In this document: positions 54,601-62,300 of the stretch, one piece after another
Layout of the letters: each line of letters opens with the position of its first letter
Numbering within the stretch: the first letter of the stretch is position 1
DNA from: Burkholderia lata
Lineage (GTDB): Bacteria; Pseudomonadota; Gammaproteobacteria; Burkholderiales; Burkholderiaceae
Assembly: GCF_902499335.1 (NCBI RefSeq)
Contig: NZ_CABVQK010000002.1
Span: 62,001-126,000 of the forward strand
DNA: 64,000 nucleotides
Reading direction: 5' to 3'
Notes under the pieces: model-generated
The model's database searches: none
The model's input: the letters and a program-made list of their open reading frames with translations, nothing else
Told to the model about the DNA's origin: nothing
Program-made: the position numbers and the translations under genes

Positions 54601-55121
54601 CGCACGCAGTATTCGCCGGGCCGTACGACCTGGCTCACGTGCTCGTAGCCGGCCAGCGTGAGCTGCGCCTTCAGCTTCGCCTCGTCGAGCCGCTCGCCCT
54701 GGGCGAATGCGAACGTGTACGCGGCCATGAACGACGCGGGCGGCATCCGGTACAGCGCGGTGGTCGCGGGCACGAGCAGGATGTCGCAGCGGCCCTCGCC
54801 GAGGTCGTGCAGCGTCGCCAGACGCTCGGATACGAGGTCCTGGTGCGGCGAGAACGTGTCGTAAGGCAGCGTTTCCCAGTCCGGCAGCAGGCGCACGCGC
54901 GCGTCGGGCGAGAAGTAGCGGATTTCCTGCGAGAGCCGCTGCGCGTCGACCGCGTTCGCACAGATCACCGCGAGGAGCGGCACCTCCCCGCGGTTGTCGG
55001 CGAGATAACGGGCGATGGCGAGCGCGTCGGCGGAACCATGCGCGCCGTCGAAGGCGAAGCGCTGGCCGGGCTTGACGCGGGCAACGGGCGAGGCGGACGG
55101 GGTGGAAGCGTTATCTGGCAT
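51651..55121 (-). CDS. mfd: Transcription-repair coupling factor Mfd
   Basis: The 1156-residue ATP-driven translocase removes RNA polymerase stalled at DNA damage and recruits UvrA. An N-terminal UvrB-like region (about 1-400) is followed by the RNA polymerase-interacting domain (about 470-540; V-H-A-Q-H-G-I-G-R-Y-M-G) and SF2 helicase motifs: Walker A G-D-V-G-F-G-K-T-E-V-A (about 638-648), D-E-E-H-R-F-G (about 735-741), T-A-T-P-I-P-R-T-L. A C-terminal regulatory domain closes it. Length is normal. It is divergent from ispD across 107 bp. Confidence 0.97.
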   Translation of the reverse strand: MPDNASTPSASPVARVKPGQRFAFDGAHGSADALAIARYLADNRGEVPLLAVICANAVDAQRLSQEIRYFSPDARVRLLPDWETLPYDTFSPHQDLVSERLATLHDLGEGRCDILLVPATTALYRMPPASFMAAYTFAFAQGERLDEAKLKAQLTLAGYEHVSQVVRPGEYCVRGSLIDLYPMGSPLPYRIDLFDDQVDSIRAFDPDTQRSLYPVRDVRLLPGREFPFDEAARTAFRSRWRETFEGDPSRAPIYKDIGNGVPSAGIEYYLPLFFDETATLFHYLPQDAHLVFTGDLEASIRRFTADTKQRHAFLAHDRERPILEPQRLFLSDEDFFAFAKPFARVVLPAQPAGGWATALPELTVDRHADDPLASLRTFVESSGKRVLLTVESAGRRETILQLLAEHHLRPASNDHFAGWLESDERFALGVAPLANGFAVPGEGYAVVTETELYGALGRRAGRRRQEQASNVDAMVRDLSELKVGDPVVHAQHGIGRYMGLVSMDLGEGETEFLHLEYSGDSKLYVPVAQLHVISRYSGADPDSAPLHALGSGQWERAKRKAAQQIRDTAAELLNLYARRAAREGHAFSLDPRDYVKFAESFGFEETPDQAAAIAAVIGDMTSGKPMDRLVCGDVGFGKTEVALRAAFIAVLGGKQVALLSPTTLLAEQHTQTFADRFADWPVRIVELSRFKTAKEVNAAIAQINEGSVDIVIGTHKLLSSDVQFKRLGLVIIDEEHRFGVRQKEALKALRAEVDVLTLTATPIPRTLGMALEGLRDFSVIATAPQKRLAIKTFVRREEESVIREAMLRELKRGGQVYFLHNEVETIENRKTMLEALVPEARIVIAHGQMHERELERVMRDFVAQRANVLLCTTIIETGIDVPSANTIIMHRSDKFGLAQLHQLRGRVGRSHHQAYAYLLVHDPQALTKQAQRRLEAIQQMEELGSGFYLAMHDLEIRGTGEVLGDKQSGEIHEIGFQLYTDMLNDAVKALKNGKEPDLTAPLAATTEINLHAPAILPADYCADVQERLSLYKRLANCEHGDAIDGIQEELIDRFGKLPPQAHALVETHRLRIAAKPLGIVKIDASEVAIGLQFEPNPPIDPMRIIEMVQKHRHIKLAGQDKLRIETRSPDLAIRVSTIKETLRALGPKQGAAAAAR

Positions 55122-55228
55122 AGGGACGACAGGGGTGGCGTGCACGGGCGCATCGCGGTGCGCCGGTCGAGACGAAAGACCTATTATAAAATCCGCTTCT
55201 CGATTTCATCTTTCCGGCGTTCCATTTC

Positions 55229-55939
55229 GTGACTCCCCGACTTTTCGCCCTGATTCCCTGTGCCGGCACGGGCAGCCGCTCCGGTTCGGCCGTGCCGAAG
55301 CAATACCGCACGCTGGCCGGCCGCGCGCTGCTGCACTACACGCTCGCCGCGTTCGACGCGTGCAGCGAATTCGCGCAGACGCTCGTCGTCCTCGCGCCCG
55401 ACGATTCCCATTTCGACGCGCGCCGCTTCGCGGGCCTGCGCTTCGCGGTGCGCCGCTGCGGCGGCGGCTCGCGCCAGGCGTCGGTGCTGAACGGCTTGCT
55501 CGAGCTGGCCGAATTCGGCGCGACCGACCACGACTGGGTGCTGGTGCACGACGCCGCGCGCCCGGGCATCACGCCGGAGCTGATCCGCACGCTGGTCGCG
55601 ACGCTGAAGGACGATCCGGTCGGCGGCATCGTCGCGCTGCCGGTGGCCGATACGCTCAAGCGCGTGCCGGCCGGCGGCGACGCGATCGCGCGCACCGAGT
55701 CGCGCGACGCGCTGTGGCAGGCACAGACACCGCAGATGTTCCGCATCGGCATGCTGCGCGAGGCGATCCTGCGCGCGCAGCGCGAAGGGCACGACCTGAC
55801 CGACGAAGCGAGCGCGATCGAATGGGCCGGCCATACGCCGCGCGTCGTGCAGGGCAGCCTGCGCAATTTCAAGGTCACGTACCCGGAAGATTTCGCGCTC
55901 GCGGAAGCGATTCTCGCGCGTTCCACGAACGCTTCCTGA
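55229..55939 (+). CDS. ispD: 2-C-methyl-D-erythritol 4-phosphate cytidylyltransferase
   Basis: The 236-residue enzyme joins CTP and MEP in the non-mevalonate isoprenoid pathway. The start is a GTG. The P-loop-like nucleotide-binding N-terminus [11 protein letters not shown] (about 8-18) followed by P-K-Q-Y (about 22-25), the V-H-D-A-A-R-P block (about 106-112) and Q-T-P-Q-M-F (about 168-173) are all present. ispF follows 28 bp downstream. Confidence 0.96.
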
Positions 55940-55967
55940 CTTTCACCCCCTCACAATCGGAATACGC

Positions 55968-56453
55968 ATGGATTTCAGAATCGGACAAGGCTACGACGTG
56001 CACCAGCTCGTCGAGGGGCGCCCCCTCATCATCGGCGGCGTGACGATTCCGTACGAACGCGGCCTGCTCGGCCACTCGGACGCCGACGTGCTGCTGCACG
56101 CGATCACCGACGCGCTGTTCGGCGCGGCGGCGCTCGGCGACATCGGCCGCCATTTCTCCGACACGGACGCGGCATTCAAGGGCGCCGACAGCCGCGTGCT
56201 GCTGCGCGAGTGCGCCGCACGCATCAAGGCGGCCGGTTTCACGATCCAGAACGTCGACAGCACCGTGATCGCCCAGGCGCCGAAGCTGGCACCGCATATC
56301 GACGGGATGCGCGCGAACATCGCGGCCGATCTCGGGCTGCCGCTCGATCGCGTGAACGTGAAGGCGAAGACCAACGAGAAGCTCGGCTATCTCGGCCGCG
56401 GCGAGGGGATCGAGGCGCAGGCCGCCGCGCTGCTGGTGAAGCAGGGCGGCTGA
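55968..56453 (+). CDS. ispF: 2-C-methyl-D-erythritol 2,4-cyclodiphosphate synthase
   Basis: The 161-residue enzyme cyclises CDP-ME-2-phosphate to MEcPP. The zinc ligands are visible in G-Q-G-Y-D-V-H-Q-L (Asp/His near 10-12) and [11 protein letters not shown] (about 36-46), and the [13 protein letters not shown] end is typical. It acts two steps after IspD and is co-transcribed with it. Confidence 0.97.
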   Translation: MDFRIGQGYDVHQLVEGRPLIIGGVTIPYERGLLGHSDADVLLHAITDALFGAAALGDIGRHFSDTDAAFKGADSRVLLRECAARIKAAGFTIQNVDSTVIAQAPKLAPHIDGMRANIAADLGLPLDRVNVKAKTNEKLGYLGRGEGIEAQAAALLVKQGG

Positions 56454-56503
56454 CGCCCGGCGGCGGCGCGCGGGTCGCCCGGCGCGCCGCGCCGCGGAAA
56501 TGA

Positions 56504-56533
56504 AAAATGCCACGCAGATGCGTGGCATTTTCG
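56504..56533. terminator. Bidirectional terminator between ispF and ahpD
   Basis: AAAATGCCACGCA (56504-56516) pairs perfectly with TGCGTGGCATTTT (56519-56531). T residues follow on both strands (TTTT/CG on plus, TTTTTCATTT on minus), so it can end both convergent units. Confidence 0.9.
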
Positions 56534-56583
56534 TCTGGAGCGACCACTGGGCCGGCGCGGCGGCCGGCCGAGTGGCGTACCGC

Positions 56584-57111
56584 TTATTCGCCTTCTGCGG
56601 CGATGACTTGCGCGGCGGCGTTGATCACCGATGCAATGCGGCCGACGTCGCGCAGCTGCGTGACGGTCATCCCTTGCTCGTTCTTCAGCAGCGCATAGTG
56701 CGACTTCACGCAGAAGTGGCACTTGCCGACGATCGACGCGGCGAGCGCGTACATCTCGAACTTGCGCTTGTCGACGCCGCCGTGCGTCGCATACGCGCCC
56801 ATCCGCAGCTCGGCGCGTTGCGTCTTCAGGTCGGCGTCGTCGGCCATCTCGACATACGGATACCAGGTGTTGTTCATCCCCATCAGCGCGGCCGCCGTCA
56901 GCACGGCGTTCGTCTCTTCGGGCGACAGGACGCCGGCTTCGCGGATCGTCTTGATGAGCACCGTGCTCTTCGCCGCGATCGCCGCCGCCAGCGCGACGCC
57001 GACCGCGTCGGTGCCTTCGAGCGACGAGCGCGAGATCGTGCCGTCGAGGTTCAGGCGAATGTCCTTCGCGTAGTCGGGAATACGTGCCTTAATCGAATCG
57101 ATGAATTCCAT
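56584..57111 (-). CDS. ahpD: Alkyl hydroperoxidase AhpD
   Basis: The 175-residue protein is of the mycobacterial AhpD type: the C131-H-F-C134-V-K-S-H138 active site with Glu119 matches the Cys-x-x-Cys, His and Glu proton relay of M. tuberculosis AhpD. It reduces AhpC with electrons from a lipoyl protein. It lies 76 bp downstream of ahpC on the same strand with a terminator-like hairpin between. Confidence 0.95.
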   Translation of the reverse strand: MEFIDSIKARIPDYAKDIRLNLDGTISRSSLEGTDAVGVALAAAIAAKSTVLIKTIREAGVLSPEETNAVLTAAALMGMNNTWYPYVEMADDADLKTQRAELRMGAYATHGGVDKRKFEMYALAASIVGKCHFCVKSHYALLKNEQGMTVTQLRDVGRIASVINAAAQVIAAEGE

Positions 57112-57140
57112 TGATATCTCCTATGGGTTGGCCGTTAAAA

Positions 57141-57172
57141 AAGCCCGCAGGCAGGACATGCGCCGCGGGCTT
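57141..57172 (-). terminator. Hairpin between ahpC and ahpD
   Basis: AAGCCCGC (57141-57148) pairs with GCGGGCTT (57165-57172) and is followed on the minus strand by TTTTAACG after the stem's own TT. It lies 15 bp past the ahpC stop and 30 bp before the ahpD start, so ahpD would be expressed by partial read-through. Confidence 0.75.
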
Positions 57173-57187
57173 CGTGCATCGATGCGC

Positions 57188-57736
57188 TTACAGCGTTGCG
57201 CCGCCGACTGCACGGTTGCACGGGCACAGTTCGTCCGTTTGCAGGCCGTCCAGAATGCGCAGGACTTCTGCCGGGCTGCGGCCGACGTTCAGGTTGTTCA
57301 CCGAAATGTGCTGGATCGTGTTGTCCGGATCGACGATGAACGTTGCACGCAGGGCCACGCCGGCTTCCTTGTCGCGCACGCCGAGCTGGTCGATCAGCTC
57401 GCCCTTGACGTCGCCGAACGCGTAGTGGTTCAGCTTGTCGAGGTCCTTGTGCTCACGGCGCCATGCGAGCTTGACGAATTCGTTGTCCGAGCTGCCGCCC
57501 AGCAGGATGGCATCGCGCTCTTCGAACTGCTTCGTGAGCTTCGCGAATTCGACGATTTCCGTCGGGCACACGAACGTGAAATCCTTCGGATAGAAGTAGA
57601 TGATCTTCCACTTGCCCGGGAACGACGCTTCGGTGACGGTCTCGAATGCCGACTGGCCGTTTTCCTCGTGATTGTTGAAGCCCGGCTTCGCGGCTACGAC
57701 GGTGAAAGCTTCGAGTTTATCGCCCACGGTTTTCAT
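57188..57736 (-). CDS. ahpC: Alkyl hydroperoxide reductase AhpC (2-Cys peroxiredoxin)
   Basis: The 182-residue peroxiredoxin has the peroxidatic Cys57 in F-T-F-V-C-P-T-E and two C-terminal Cys (Cys171, Cys173 in E-L-C-P-C-N-R). This three-Cys layout matches M. tuberculosis AhpC, which is reduced by AhpD and not by AhpF, and the adjacent ahpD fits. A strong sigma70 promoter and an OxyR-like element lie upstream. Confidence 0.96.
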   Translation of the reverse strand: MKTVGDKLEAFTVVAAKPGFNNHEENGQSAFETVTEASFPGKWKIIYFYPKDFTFVCPTEIVEFAKLTKQFEERDAILLGGSSDNEFVKLAWRREHKDLDKLNHYAFGDVKGELIDQLGVRDKEAGVALRATFIVDPDNTIQHISVNNLNVGRSPAEVLRILDGLQTDELCPCNRAVGGATL

Positions 57737-57818
57737 GCGGATACTCCTGTATGAGTTGGGAAGAAGACTGAGTCAAGCTACCTCGGTGCTGCAACGATGA
57801 TGTGACAGCATGGGCAAA

Positions 57819-57847
57819 ACTATAACACTATTAGTAAAGTGCTTCAA
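57819..57847 (-). promoter_or_regulatory. ahpC sigma70 promoter
   Basis: On the minus strand TTGAAG (57842-57847) is followed at 17 bp by TATAGT (57819-57824), a near-consensus pair, 82 bp before the ahpC ATG. The region is strongly A/T-rich compared with its flanks. Confidence 0.75.
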
Positions 57848-57874
57848 TAGATTTTGACTAACGATCTTCATAGT
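57847..57874 (-). promoter_or_regulatory. OxyR-like element upstream of ahpC
   Basis: On the minus strand CTAT (57870-57873) is followed by 8 bp, TTAG (57858-57861), 7 bp and CTAT (57847-57850). OxyR sites are ATAG-N7-CTAT repeated with 7-bp gaps, so this is a near match with one 8-bp gap and one changed base. It touches the -35 element, the normal place for OxyR activation. Confidence 0.45.
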
Positions 57875-57925
57875 TTTTTTCAACCGGATCGATAGTGTGC
57901 AGTGCAAGAGGCGCGCGCGAGCGCG

Positions 57926-59287
57926 TCACGCAGTCGCACGCGCCTTGCCGGCGCCGGGGAATTCGAGCGTGACTTCGAGGCCCGCCTCGGGGTTGCGGTT
58001 GCGCAGGCGCAGTGCGCCGCGATAGCGGCCGACGAGGCGCAGCACGATCGCCATCCCGAGGCCCGTGCCGTCCGCCTTGGTGCGTGCGGTGTCGACGCGG
58101 TAGAACGGCCGCATCACGAGCGGCAGTTGATCCTCGGGGATGCCGGGGCCTTCGTCGCTCACCGACAGCTCGACGCGCGCGTGCGATACGCGCGTCTCGA
58201 GCGTGATGCGCGACACGCCGTCCTGCTTGCTCTGGCCATACTTCCGAGCGTTCTCGACGAGGTTGCCGATCACGCGGCGCATGTCGGTCTCGTCGGCTTC
58301 GATCACCGCGCTCGGCGCGAGCCGCGTGCGGATCTCGACACCATCCTCGCCCGACACGCGCGCGGCGACTTCCTGCGCGATCGACGACAGGTCGACGGGC
58401 TCCGGTTTGCGTTGCGACGGGCGCGCGTAGTCGATGAAGGCCGCGATGATGCGGTCCATCTGTTCGATGTCGTCGACCATCGCGTCCTTGGTCGCCTGGT
58501 CGGACGGGCTCATCTCGGTTTCGAGCCGCAGCCGCGCGAGCGGTGTGCGCAGGTCGTGCGAGATGCCCGCGAGCATCAGCGCGCGGTCGGCCTCGAGCTG
58601 TTCGAGGTCGCGCACCATCTGGTTGAAACTGCGGTTGGTATCGGCCGCGACACCCATCCCGCGCTCGGGCAGCAGTTCGGGTGTCTGGCCCGAGCCGATC
58701 TGCCGCGCGGCGAGCGCGAGCCGCGAGAACGGCCGGTTCACGAGGCTGGTGATGAACGCGGAGCCGAATAGCGACAACGCGAGCGCGAACAGCCCCCAGC
58801 CGGCCCACTGCAGGCCCGTGACGCTGTCGAGCTGGTCGCGGTCGAGCGCGACCCAGTAATCGTCGTCGTCGATCTTGAAGCTGATCCACACGCCGGGAAT
58901 GTCGTTGACCGACTGCGCGATCACGGTATCGTCGCCGAGGCGGCTGCGGATGTCGTGTTCGATCAGGCGGTTCAGCGATTCATCGGGCTGCAGCTTGAAC
59001 TTGTCGGTTTTCTCGCGCGGGTAAACGCGCACGCCCTCGTTGCTCTCGAGATCCTGCAGCAGCGCGCGCCGCAGATCGGGATCGGAATAGAGCAGGGCGG
59101 TGCGCGTGAGCTTCACGATCGCGACGAGCTGCAGCGCGACGCGCTGCGCACGCGGCTCGCGCTCGATCACGCGAAAGCTCTGGAACCACGCGGCGAGACT
59201 GACCGAGATCAGCAGCGCGATCAGCAGGAAGGTGCGCCAGAACAGCCCGCCGAACGCGAGCTGCAGGAGGCGCCGGTCGATACGCAT
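57926..59287 (-). CDS. envZ: Osmolarity sensor histidine kinase EnvZ
   Basis: The 453-residue kinase has two membrane segments (about 17-35 and 162-182) bounding a periplasmic domain, a HAMP linker (about 183-235), the phospho-accepting His244 in G-I-S-H-D-L-R-T-P-L-A-R-L-R-L, then an HATPase domain with N-L-V-E-N-A-R-K-Y-G and D-E-G-P-G-I-P. This closely follows E. coli EnvZ (His243). ompR lies 40 bp upstream on the same strand. Outer-membrane porins are the expected targets. Confidence 0.94.
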   Translation of the reverse strand: MRIDRRLLQLAFGGLFWRTFLLIALLISVSLAAWFQSFRVIEREPRAQRVALQLVAIVKLTRTALLYSDPDLRRALLQDLESNEGVRVYPREKTDKFKLQPDESLNRLIEHDIRSRLGDDTVIAQSVNDIPGVWISFKIDDDDYWVALDRDQLDSVTGLQWAGWGLFALALSLFGSAFITSLVNRPFSRLALAARQIGSGQTPELLPERGMGVAADTNRSFNQMVRDLEQLEADRALMLAGISHDLRTPLARLRLETEMSPSDQATKDAMVDDIEQMDRIIAAFIDYARPSQRKPEPVDLSSIAQEVAARVSGEDGVEIRTRLAPSAVIEADETDMRRVIGNLVENARKYGQSKQDGVSRITLETRVSHARVELSVSDEGPGIPEDQLPLVMRPFYRVDTARTKADGTGLGMAIVLRLVGRYRGALRLRNRNPEAGLEVTLEFPGAGKARATA

Positions 59288-59327
59288 GGGACGGGCCGTG
59301 GGCGGGCGAAACCGGAAAGGAAAAAGA

Positions 59328-60053
59328 TCAGGCGGCGCCGTCCGGGATGAACACGTAGCCGAGGCCCCAGACGGTCTGGATGAAACGCGGGCTGCCCGGA
59401 TCCGGTTCGATCAGCTTGCGCAGGCGCGAAATCTGCACGTCGAGGCTGCGGTCGAACACTTCGTATTCACGGCCGCGTGCGAGTTCCATCAGCTTCTCGC
59501 GCGACAGCGGCTGGCGCGGATGGCGCGCGAACACCTTCAGCACCGAGAATTCGCCGGTGGTGAGCGGAATTTCCTGGCCGGACTTCGTCAGCGTGCGCGT
59601 CGCGAGGTTCAGCGAGAACTCGCCGAACTCGAACACCTCGGTGGTTTCCGACGGCGCGCCCGGCAGTTCGGCCGGCGCCTGGCGGCGCAGCACCGCGTGA
59701 ATGCGTGCCACGAGTTCGCGCGGGTTGAACGGCTTCGGCAGGTAATCGTCGGCGCCCATCTCGAGGCCGACGATGCGATCCACATCCTCGCCCTTCGCGG
59801 TGAGCATGATGATCGGCGTGCGGTCGTTGCTGCCGCGCAGGCGGCGGCAGATCGACAGGCCGTCCTCGCCCGGGAGCATCAGGTCGAGCACGAGCAGGTC
59901 GAAACGCTCGCGTACCCAGAGCTTGTTCATGGCGGTCGCGTTTTCGGCGACGTAGACATTGAAACCCTGCTCGCCGAGATAGCGGCGCAGCAGATCGCGC
60001 AGGCGCGGGTCGTCGTCGACGACGAGAATCTTGGAGGGGTTTTTCGTTTCCAT
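59328..60053 (-). CDS. ompR: Response regulator OmpR
   Basis: The 241-residue regulator is strikingly close to E. coli OmpR: K-I-L-V-V-D-D-D, phospho-acceptor Asp57 in V-L-D-L-M-L-P-G-E-D-G-L-S-I-C-R-R-L, then E-M-G-A-D-D-Y-L-P-K-P-F-N-P-R-E-L, and a winged helix ending Q-T-V-W-G-L-G-Y-V-F-I-P-D-G. It is phosphorylated by EnvZ, whose gene follows. I chose M-E-T-K-N at 60053; an ATG at 60062 adds three residues. Neither has a clear ribosome-binding site. Confidence 0.95.
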   Translation of the reverse strand: METKNPSKILVVDDDPRLRDLLRRYLGEQGFNVYVAENATAMNKLWVRERFDLLVLDLMLPGEDGLSICRRLRGSNDRTPIIMLTAKGEDVDRIVGLEMGADDYLPKPFNPRELVARIHAVLRRQAPAELPGAPSETTEVFEFGEFSLNLATRTLTKSGQEIPLTTGEFSVLKVFARHPRQPLSREKLMELARGREYEVFDRSLDVQISRLRKLIEPDPGSPRFIQTVWGLGYVFIPDGAA

Positions 60054-60320
60054 GATCGGCATCTTATCGCGAATGGGAATTGACGCACGGCCGCGTATTT
60101 TCGTGCGTTACAGTCGGTTACAAAATTTACCCGTAGTGTCGCGCAGAGTAAAGGCAGGCTATAGAGATTCCTTTACTCGAAGCCGAAATTCGGTAGATAC
60201 TCCCCTGCACTCCATCATTCATCTTTGCACACCCGAATTCCGCAGGGTTTTTCAAGTACCAGAGGTAGCCGGTTGCCGCGTGACGAAGGGAACAAATCGA
60301 CCAAAGAAGCGAGGACGGTC

Positions 60321-60596
60321 ATGCGATCTGCCCGGATTGCACTGATGCTGACGATCGCGCTTGCCGGTCCGTATGCGTCGAACTTCGCGTATGCACAGCG
60401 CCCCGAGCAGGGCGCACCGTCGCGCAAGCTGCCGCGCAGCAAGGCGCCGCCCGATCGTGCCGCCGAGATGCCGGTTCGTTCCGCCGTGCCTCCCGATCTC
60501 GAGCAGCACCGCCGCGACGGGCACATGACGCCCGAGGAGCGGCACCTGCTGCGCCAGCACATCGAAGACGCCGTTCGCGAGTTGTACAAGCGCTGA
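60321..60596 (+). CDS. Small secreted or periplasmic protein
   Basis: The 91-residue protein has a signal peptide (about 1-26; L-M-L-T-I-A-L-A-G-P-Y, cut after A-Y-A) and a short polar mature part with R-x-M-T-P-E-E-R-x-x-L-R-x-x-I near its end (H-M-T-P-E-E-R-H-L-L-R-Q-H-I, about 69-82), a motif seen in small Burkholderiales exported proteins of unknown role. GAGGA precedes the ATG. It follows the ompR promoter region and precedes the DUF1800 gene by 128 bp. Confidence 0.75.
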   Translation: MRSARIALMLTIALAGPYASNFAYAQRPEQGAPSRKLPRSKAPPDRAAEMPVRSAVPPDLEQHRRDGHMTPEERHLLRQHIEDAVRELYKR

Positions 60597-60724
60597 CGCG
60601 CGCCGTCTTTCGCTCTGAGCGGAAATCTCCGCGCCGAAAAAATTCGTAGCACTTTTTCCGTCAACTTTCACCCGCCGATTGCCGTTGTACCGGCATCCGC
60701 ACCGCCGGTGCGTTTCGGGAGTCC

Positions 60725-62233
60725 ATGACGATGAAAGCGAACGCTGCCGCACCGGCGCCGTCGCCCGCGATGCAGTCGCCGCTCGATGCCGACGATGCAC
60801 TGTTTTTCCTGAGCCGTACCGGGTTTTCTCCCGCGCCCGCCGATGTTGCACGCATCGTCGGCATGACGCGCGCGCAGGTCGTGGCCGACACACTCGGCAA
60901 TGTTCGTCGCGACCCCGTCACGACGTGGCCCGACTGGATCGCCGAGCTGCCGCCAACGCGCGCGCAGCGCCAGGCGCTGACCCCCGACATGCGGCGCGAC
61001 GAGCAGCGCGAGCGCAACGTCCGGTACGATGCGCTGCGCGCGGCGTGGGTCAACGAGATGATCGTCACGCCGTCGCCGCTCACCGAGCGCATGACGCTGT
61101 TCTGGCACGGGCACTTCACGTCGGGGCAGGACAAGGTGCCTTACCCGCAGACGATGGCCGCGCAGAACGCGCTGTTTCGCCGCGAGGCACTCGGCAACTT
61201 CGGCGTGCTGCTGCACGCGGTCGCGAAGGATCCGGCGATGCTGCAGTACCTCGACGGGGCGAGCAATCGCAAGGGGCGCCCGAACGAGAATTTCGCGCGC
61301 GAGGTGATGGAGCTGTTCACGCTCGGCGAAGGGCATTACACGCAAAACGACGTGACCGAAGCTGCGCGCGCGATGACGGGCTGGACGGTCGATCCCGATA
61401 CTTATCGCTTCGAGGTTCGGCCGGATTTGCACGACGCGGGCGACAAGACGATCCTCGGCGAAACGGGGCCGTTCGATGGCGACGGCTTTCTCGACATCCT
61501 GCTGAAGCGGCCCGGCACCGCGCGCTTCATCGCGGGCAAGCTGTGGCGCGAGTTCGTGTCGGATACGCCCGATCCCGGTGCGCTCGATGCGGTGGCCGAG
61601 CGGTTTCGTTCGAGCGGCTACGACATCCGCGCGGCGCTCGCCGCGCTGTGGTCGACCGACGCCTTCTGGGATCCGCGCAACCGCGGCGTGCTCGTCAAGT
61701 CGCCGGCGGAATTCGTCGTCGGGTCGGTGCGGCTGTTCGACGTTTCATACGGCGATCCGCAGATGCTTGCGAACACCGTGCGCACGCTCGGGCAGAACCT
61801 GTTCTACCCGCCGAACGTGAAGGGCTGGCCGGGCGGTGGGCTGTGGATCAACAGCACGACGCTGCTCGCGCGCAAGCAGTTCGTCGAGCAACTGTTCCGC
61901 GCGACGGAGACGGCCGGCATGCATCCGCCGGCGCATGCCATGGCGCCGCCGCCGAATGGCCGCGCGCACGCGATGCCGGTGGCCGATACGGCGTCCGCTG
62001 CCGGCATGCGCGGCACGCCCGCCAAGCCCGCGCGCGCCGGCCTGCGTTTCGACCTCGAACGCTGGCTTGCGCAATATCGCGCGCGGCCGCAGGCGATCGC
62101 GGGGCTGTCGACCGAGCTTCAGTTGCAGCACGCGGTGCTGCAACTTTCGCCGGTCGCGGCGATCGACACGGATTCGACCGGCAGCGCGTATCTCGAGGCG
62201 CTGCTGATGGATCCGGCCTATCAACTGAAATGA
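60725..62233 (+). CDS. DUF1800 protein
   Basis: The 502-residue protein matches DUF1800: an early F-F-L-S-R-T-G-F-S (about 27-35), H-G-H-F-T-S-G (about 132-138), the N-E-N-F-A-R-E-V-M-E-L-F-T-L-G-E-G-H-Y-T (about 188-207) core and G-A-R-A-L-T/R-A-M-T-G-W block. No clear signal peptide is visible, although many family members are exported. It is one half of a conserved two-gene unit with DUF1501; the function is unknown. The DUF1501 gene begins 67 bp downstream. Confidence 0.88.
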   Translation: MTMKANAAAPAPSPAMQSPLDADDALFFLSRTGFSPAPADVARIVGMTRAQVVADTLGNVRRDPVTTWPDWIAELPPTRAQRQALTPDMRRDEQRERNVRYDALRAAWVNEMIVTPSPLTERMTLFWHGHFTSGQDKVPYPQTMAAQNALFRREALGNFGVLLHAVAKDPAMLQYLDGASNRKGRPNENFAREVMELFTLGEGHYTQNDVTEAARAMTGWTVDPDTYRFEVRPDLHDAGDKTILGETGPFDGDGFLDILLKRPGTARFIAGKLWREFVSDTPDPGALDAVAERFRSSGYDIRAALAALWSTDAFWDPRNRGVLVKSPAEFVVGSVRLFDVSYGDPQMLANTVRTLGQNLFYPPNVKGWPGGGLWINSTTLLARKQFVEQLFRATETAGMHPPAHAMAPPPNGRAHAMPVADTASAAGMRGTPAKPARAGLRFDLERWLAQYRARPQAIAGLSTELQLQHAVLQLSPVAAIDTDSTGSAYLEALLMDPAYQLK

Positions 62234-62300
62234 TTCGAACGACGATGCCGCGGGGAGCCGGCGCGGCAAAGATACCGGGCGGCGAACCAAAGGATGCACG

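Noticed and set aside
55182..55190. TATTATAAA between mfd and ispD as a promoter for either gene
   Set aside because: TATAAT-like words exist on both strands but no -35 element stands at 16-18 bp; not strong enough to list.
57820..57835. ACTATTAGT-type palindrome in the ahpC upstream region as a second operator
   Set aside because: It is short, A/T-rich and overlaps the -10 element already called; chance is likely.
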